Shown here piece after piece: positions 58,938-64,000 of a stretch of DNA of 64,000 bases; positions within the stretch are counted from its first letter, which is position 1, and each line of letters begins with the position of its first letter. The translations under genes and the position numbers were made by a program. Origin of the DNA: Proteles cristata cristata (Eukaryota > Chordata > Mammalia > Carnivora > Hyaenidae). The notes beneath the pieces were generated by a model that had not been told where the DNA came from, did not search any database, and saw only the letters and a list, made by a program, of their open reading frames with translations. The DNA is taken from the NCBI GenBank assembly GCA_017311185.1, contig JAESUZ010000980.1, positions 1,054,001 through 1,118,000 on the forward strand, read 5' to 3'.

Positions 58938-59689
58938 TACCTATTACTCATAATATTTGATTCATGAAGGATATCAGGATTCCTATCTTAATGTTGCAAA
59001 TATTCACAAGTCAGTTTCATTATTTAGTAATAAAGCCTACATATAGTCAGAAATTCCTGACTACAGGTTGAAAAATATAGTTCTTTTAAGATATTAACCA
59101 CATTCCTGCATGTAATGTATCAATATAGTAATTGTGTGGGTATAATGAATACAAAATACACACATAGATACTACTAATGATTTTCATGGGTGCTACATCA
59201 GAAGTGTTTTTCCTTCTTTACATTTTTTTGGCCAATTTTAAACAATGTAAATTTTAAACTCTTATTATATTAAAATGTAGCTTACACGTTTTATTTTCTT
59301 TTGTGAAGGAGCATAGTTTAACTCATCATAGTGAGCAATTTGTTTCAAAAGGCAAGATTAAAGATCCAATTTAATATATATTTATAGACTGCTTTGATAC
59401 TATTCAAATAGCGAAGACTATGAAAAGTTCTTTTCTTTGTTGTTTTTTTCCAGTCCAAGCATATCAAATATTACATCGCCATTGTACACTCAATGCACGA
59501 GGCCTGGGCTTCTTCCAGAGGTTTAGTCACAAACTCTTTGGTTTGATTTATACCGCCAGTCTGATGATAGAAATCTCCTAGCTACAGTGAGGTTTAGCAC
59601 CTTTTTAACTAAAAGAACTTTGATCATTTTCTCCTTTTAGAAAACACATTTTATTCCCCTGACATTTCTGACATCCTATGTCTTCTATT
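58938..59689. other. Unique AT-rich DNA, no gene seen
   Basis: No repeat or exon recognised. Confidence 0.4.
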
Positions 59690-61150
59690 TTTGTGCTGGA
59701 ATTCTGTTTCTAAGGCTCTGTTCATTAAATATGGGAGCTTCTTGGGACTTTGTCCTTAGTCCTTCCCTTTTATATCTCTGTTTTCCTAAGACAACTCATC
59801 TTCATCCAGAGTCTGGAGCACTGTCACATTCCCTAATCTATCTCTGCAGTTCAGACTGTCCTTGGTATATTTATGTACAGCTGTCTATTCAAACAGTCTA
59901 CCTAAAAATCTCACAGGAATCTCAAAAGAACATATTCAAAATCTATTTCCTCTGCAACTTTGCTAAACTTCCACTCACCTAATTTCACAAAATAGAATCC
60001 CATTAGTTATCCTTGGCTCCTGCCAAAATATCCATCACTCAGCCTTGTTCAGATCCCTTCAGTCCTACTTCCCCAAGGACCTTCAACCCATCTGCTATTC
60101 CCCATCCTCGCTGCCACACCCCCAAGTCAAACTTCAATGCTTTCTTCTCTAGACTGCACAGATAGATCCTACCTGATACATTCACAGCCACCCATCTTCT
60201 TGTGGCTACTTTCCCCATTGTCATATATGGAATCACCACAATGATGCTAAAACTATCTTTTTTCAGTTGCAAAATAATCTCATGATTTCCCTGATACAAA
60301 ATAACCAATGATGGGAAGTTGCCTTTAAATAAATTCTGGAATTTTTACGATGGATTATTATAGCCTGTATAATACAGATTCTATGTCCTCCTCCAGACTC
60401 ATCTCTTAATCTTCTATACATTGCTTTCTCCACTGGAGCTGTACTGGGTTTTCCCAGTTTCTTTACCATCCCAGACTACCTGAGGTGCCTAGGTTTTTAT
60501 ACCTATAGGTGTTTTTCCTCCTGGCTAAAAATGTATTCTCTATGTATTTAACTAACTCACACTCATTTGATAGAGTTCAAGTATTTATTTGTTTATTCAT
60601 GTAAAAATTGTTGAGCTTCTTTATGTATCAGGCACAATTACAGAGGTTGGGAAAAGAGTGCTCAGCAAAGAAAACAAGGTGTCTTTTCTCCACCCACAAG
60701 CTTAGGTTATGACAACCATATTCATAAAATGTTACGAATATTTTCACATCTTAAAATAATTTTATTATCTTATAATAATAATATATCTTATAATATCTTT
60801 ATAATTTTAATTATATTCTTATTATGTATTTAATATCTGTCTTTTCCACCAAATGGTGTAATCCAGGGAGGCAATGATCAGTTGTTTAGTATATATTCAA
60901 TTAATAAATTTTAAACTTTTACTTACATACTAAAGAAAAAATCCCTAGGATTATTTTCAAACTCCCTGCCATTGTGTTTAATGCCACGAAAGTCCAGTCC
61001 ATAATGTCTCACCTCTCTACTAAAACTCTCCGCATTCTAGCCAGTAATTACATGTCTTAAACTGCTTTGTGTTTCTTATTTCCAGCTTTTACACATTTCC
61101 TATATGTTGAAGGCCCCTTACTGACTTATTTACTTGAATTTTTACTTTGA
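59690..61150 (+). repeat. Old LINE-like sequence, probably L2, patchy
   Basis: Pyrimidine-rich plus strand with 'atccttggctcctgccaaaa' at 60010 and 'tcaaactccctgccattgtg' to 'agtccagtccataatgtctc' at 60957-61010. This resembles the L2 ORF2 end and 3' region. An antisense tail-like piece ('gagcttctttatgtatcagg') at 60580-60700 interrupts it. The frames are destroyed. The match is uncertain, particularly 59690-60500. Confidence 0.45.
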
Positions 61151-61703
61151 GTCTCCACTTTGTGAGTAAATTTATAAAGCAAACCATACCTTGTGAATCT
61201 AAGTTGTTTGAGAAACTGTGAATACAGATGATAATTCTGAACATTTGACTCTAAGAGAAGAGGCCAGATGAAAGCAATGATCTCTGGATATTTGCATCAC
61301 ATCCTAATACATGGTAGATGAAGCAGATGTCAAAAACTGTACTTGATAGTGCCAAAGAAGAATGAAAAGAGAGTCCTTGCCTTCAAAAAATCCAGGATAG
61401 TGGAAGAGACAGAGTGGCTAATATGTATGATTATGGTCATGTAAAAAAGTGAAACAGCTTAAAGGAAATATAAGAAAAAAGAATTGAAACACATTTTTCT
61501 GGGTTATTAAAGAAAGTTTTGTGAAAGTAGCAGTTTCACAAAAGTGACTCCACTAGATAAATAAGATGCATGTGAGAGTTGTTGAAGTTGAAGAGTAGAG
61601 GTGAAGCAAAAATAAATAAATTCCCAATAGTGACTTTGTGTTGAATAAAGAAGATAAGAGGAGAGAATTTCTGAAAGAAGCATATTTGTAGAAAAAAAAT
61701 TGA

Positions 61704-61706
<3 letters not shown>
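61151..61706. other. Unique DNA, no gene seen
   Basis: No repeat or exon recognised. Confidence 0.4.

Positions 61707-61752
<46 letters not shown>
61707..61752 (+). repeat. (CA)23 microsatellite
   Basis: A pure CA array, the longest dinucleotide repeat in the window. The Cys-Val runs in two antisense open frames come from it. Confidence 0.98.
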
Positions 61753-61754
<2 letters not shown>

Positions 61755-61949
61755 TTGTACTTAATTTTCCGGGGCCTGAAGCTTGTATAGTTATGGAGGC
61801 CACTTTTCAGAGATAGAATGCAAAACCATGAATACAATGTTAGGTATAAACCAAATACTCATTAGAATGAAAAAAGAGATTACACAACTTACAGAATGCT
61901 ACAAATGTCACCAAATTTAGAAAATAACAGAATTTTTAAAAAATATTTT

Positions 61950-62170
61950 TATTGGGGCACCTGGGTGGCTCAGTTGGTTAAGTGTCCAACTTCGACTCAG
62001 GTCATGATCTCATGGTTCATGGGTTTGAGACCCTCATCCGGCTTTGTGCTGACAGCCAGCTCAGAGCCTGGAGCCTGTTTCAAATTCTGTATCTCCCTCT
62101 CTCTCTGACCCTCCCCTGCTCATGCTGTCTCTTTCTCTCTCTCAGAAATAAATAAAACATTTAAAAAATT
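61950..62170 (+). mobile_element. CAN-SINE, sense
   Basis: It has 'ggggcacctgggtggctcag', B box GGTTTGAGACCC, 'gacagccagctcagagcc' and the tail 'cagaaataaataaaacattt'. No certain target duplication is seen because both flanks are A/T-rich. Confidence 0.94.
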
Positions 62171-62179
62171 TATTCATAA

Positions 62180-63756
62180 GGCACTACCTACACAAACAAA
62201 AATATGCAAATTTTAGTATAGGGTTTACTGAGTTTTGACATACATACAAACTCAAGTAATCGGCAATCCACTCAAGCTAGGGAATGTGGCCATTAGCACT
62301 AAGTTTCCTTAATGCTCCTTTCCAGTCAATTACCACTCCCAAAGGCAATCTCTGTTCCAATTTTTGTGATCATAGTTTAATCTTGCTTAATCTTGAGTTT
62401 TACCAAGAGCATAATTCAGTATGAACTTTTTAAGTACATGGATGATCTCTTGCTGAAAATAACAATTTGGAAACTCATCCACACTCTTGCATGTATCAGT
62501 AGCTTGTTTTAAAAGCTGTGTTGTATTTCATTGTAATAACATGCCACAGATTTCTTATAACTTCTCTTATTAAGAAACATTTAAATTGTTTCCAGTTTAG
62601 GATATTATGAGTCAAGATGCTATGAACATTTACACACTATCTACAAGTTTTTATGTAGACACAAGCTTTCACTTAACATGAGTTAACCCAGGAGAGAAAG
62701 GAATGAGTCATGGGGCCAGTTTATGTTGAAGTATATGAAAATCTGTCAAACTGGTTTTTGAAATGGTCATGTTAATTTACATTCCCAACAGTAAATAAGA
62801 AGTTCCAATTTTTCCAAATCCTTAATCTTCTTTTAAATGTGAAATAGTACTTAATTTTGCATTAATTTACATTTCCATGATATTTATGGATGCACCCAAT
62901 TTGTGCATAAAAAGATGCTAAACATCAATAGATATCAGAAAAATTCAGAACATTTTTAAATATTTTCTTTTATTTATTTTTTGAGAGAGAGAGAGAGAGC
63001 ACAAGCAAGAGATGGGCAGAGAGATGGGGGAGGGGGGCAAGAGAGGGAGGAGGGGGATCCCAAGAAGGTTCCTGCTGACAAAAGAGAGCCTGATGCAGGG
63101 CTCATACTCAGGAACCATGAGATCATGACCTGAGTCAAAGGCAGAGCTCAAACAACTGAGGCACCCAGGTGCCCCCAGAAAAAACGCAGAACATTTTAAT
63201 TTTGGTAAAATCCAACTGATAATTTTTCTTTCATTTTTAGTGTTTTCATTGCACTGTTAAAAAAACTTTTCCTACACTGAGATTGGTTATTCATTCTCTC
63301 AGTGTGGGAATATTTGGATTGTTTTTATTTTGGGGAAATTATCAGAAGTGCTATAAACATTAGTACATGGTTGTAAAGATTTTCATACATTTCATATATT
63401 CATATACAAGTCTTTGATGAGACATAATTATTCATTTACCATCAATAAATTCCAAGGAGGAAGCTACACACTTCACCAGCTTCTTTTGTGTGTGTGTGAA
63501 GTATCTGTTCATGTTCCCTTTAAATTGGGTTGTTGATCTATTGATTTCTATATATTCTTTATGTATTATGGAATAAAATCTTTTTTAGATATGTGTATTG
63601 AGAATATGTTCCCTAAGTCTATGTCTTGCTTTTTTTTCACATTCTTATCAGCGTTTTTTGATGAGCAAAATATTTAATTTTGGTGAAAATCAAGTTTCCT
63701 ATTTTTCCTTTATATTTGCTAGCTTTTCTTCATATCAAAGACATTTTCCCTACAAT
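62180..63756 (-). mobile_element. L1M LINE 3' end, antisense, split by a SINE
   Basis: The plus strand carries antisense L1M 3' UTR and ORF2 end: 'gggtttactgagttttgaca', 'ttaaattgtttccagtttag', 'atgctatgaacatttacaca', 'aaactggtttttgaaatggt', then after the SINE 'gggttgttgatctattgatt' and 'tatgtattatggaataaaat'. It is old, with no intact frame. Confidence 0.75.
62936..63197 (-). mobile_element. CAN-SINE, antisense, inside L1M
   Basis: An element at about 62958-63175 has antisense tail, an expanded GA/GGGA tract, 'gatcatgacctgagtcaaag' and head 'gaggcacccaggtgcccc'. Flanks beginning 'cagaaaaattcagaacattt' and 'cagaaaaaacgcagaacatt' form a long imperfect duplication of about 21 bp. Confidence 0.94.
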
Positions 63757-63989
63757 AAGATTAAGCAAGGGGCACCTGGGTGGCTCAGTTGGTTGAGCGT
63801 CCAACTTTGGCTCAGGTCATGATCTCATGGTTTGTGAGTTTGAGTCCCACGTCAGGCTCTGTGCTGACAGCTCAGAGCCTGGAGCCTTCTTCAGATTCTG
63901 TGTCTCCCCCTCTCTCTGCCCCTCATGATCATGCTCTGTCTCTCTCTGTCTCTCAATGATAAGTAAACATTAAAAAAAGATTAAGCAAG
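63757..63989 (+). mobile_element. CAN-SINE, sense
   Basis: An element at about 63770-63976 has 'gggcacctgggtggctcagt', B box GAGTTTGAGTCCC, 'gacagctcagagcctggagc', 'tgtctctctctgtctctcaa' and a short A-tail. It is flanked by a perfect 13-bp duplication 'aagattaagcaag'. Confidence 0.96.
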
Positions 63990-64000
63990 TGTTTCTATAT

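Noticed and set aside
61507..61803. Cys-Val repeat protein
   Set aside because: It is the translation of the (CA)n array.
5700..63989. Many dispersed similar 200-bp units, CRISPR-like at first sight
   Set aside because: They are scattered in both orientations, have poly(A) tails and target duplications, and are retroposed SINEs in a mammalian genome.

Overview
The window is AT-rich carnivoran nuclear DNA with no protein-coding gene, exon, RNA gene or CRISPR/operon-like structure that I can support. The lineage call rests on about 29 copies of the carnivoran tRNA-Lys-derived SINE (CAN-SINE). These have the form 'GCGCCTGGGTGGCTCAG' head, an internal 'GGTTCGAGCCCC' B box, a CT-rich stretch and an A-rich tail. 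The head and middle match the cat-like (feliform) version, not the dog SINEC_Cf version. A felid is the likeliest host; a hyaenid, viverrid or herpestid cannot be excluded. The open reading frames present are short, mostly lie inside repeats and look fortuitous.

Layout. 1-5.7 kb: mostly unique DNA with an old MIR and a 1.5-kb antisense L1 ORF2 relic. 5.7-13 kb: seven CAN-SINEs, old MIR/L2 pieces and a GGA purine tract. 13-17 kb: a SINE-free, more GC-rich unique block that starts with a 170-bp AT hairpin with perfect 47-nt arms; it is a candidate regulatory region. 17-37 kb: dense SINE territory with L2, MIR, MER5A, an MLT1 LTR, an L1M 3' end and several (GT/CA)n arrays. 37-42.3 kb: a (TTAC)n array, two MIRs and a 3.4-kb sense L1 carrying a decayed ORF2, interrupted by a young SINE. 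42.3-55.8 kb: no CAN-SINE, but three old LTR types (two ERV1-like, two MLT1), an L1 3' end, MER20 and a TAATGAC-rich unique block near 48.4 kb. 55.8-64 kb: five more SINEs, one pair nested, in old L2 and L1 sequence.

There are no genes to interact. The structure is a history of insertions: old MIR/L2/MER/MLT1, then L1M and ERV1 LTRs, then carnivoran L1 and CAN-SINEs. Most SINEs still show 11-22 bp target-site duplications. The parts most likely to have a function are the unique blocks at about 14.1-16.9 kb and 47.8-48.6 kb, which look like intergenic or intronic regulatory DNA. Family names come from recognising consensus features by eye, without a database search; repeat boundaries are approximate unless a target duplication is given. 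I saw no convincing undescribed biological system.
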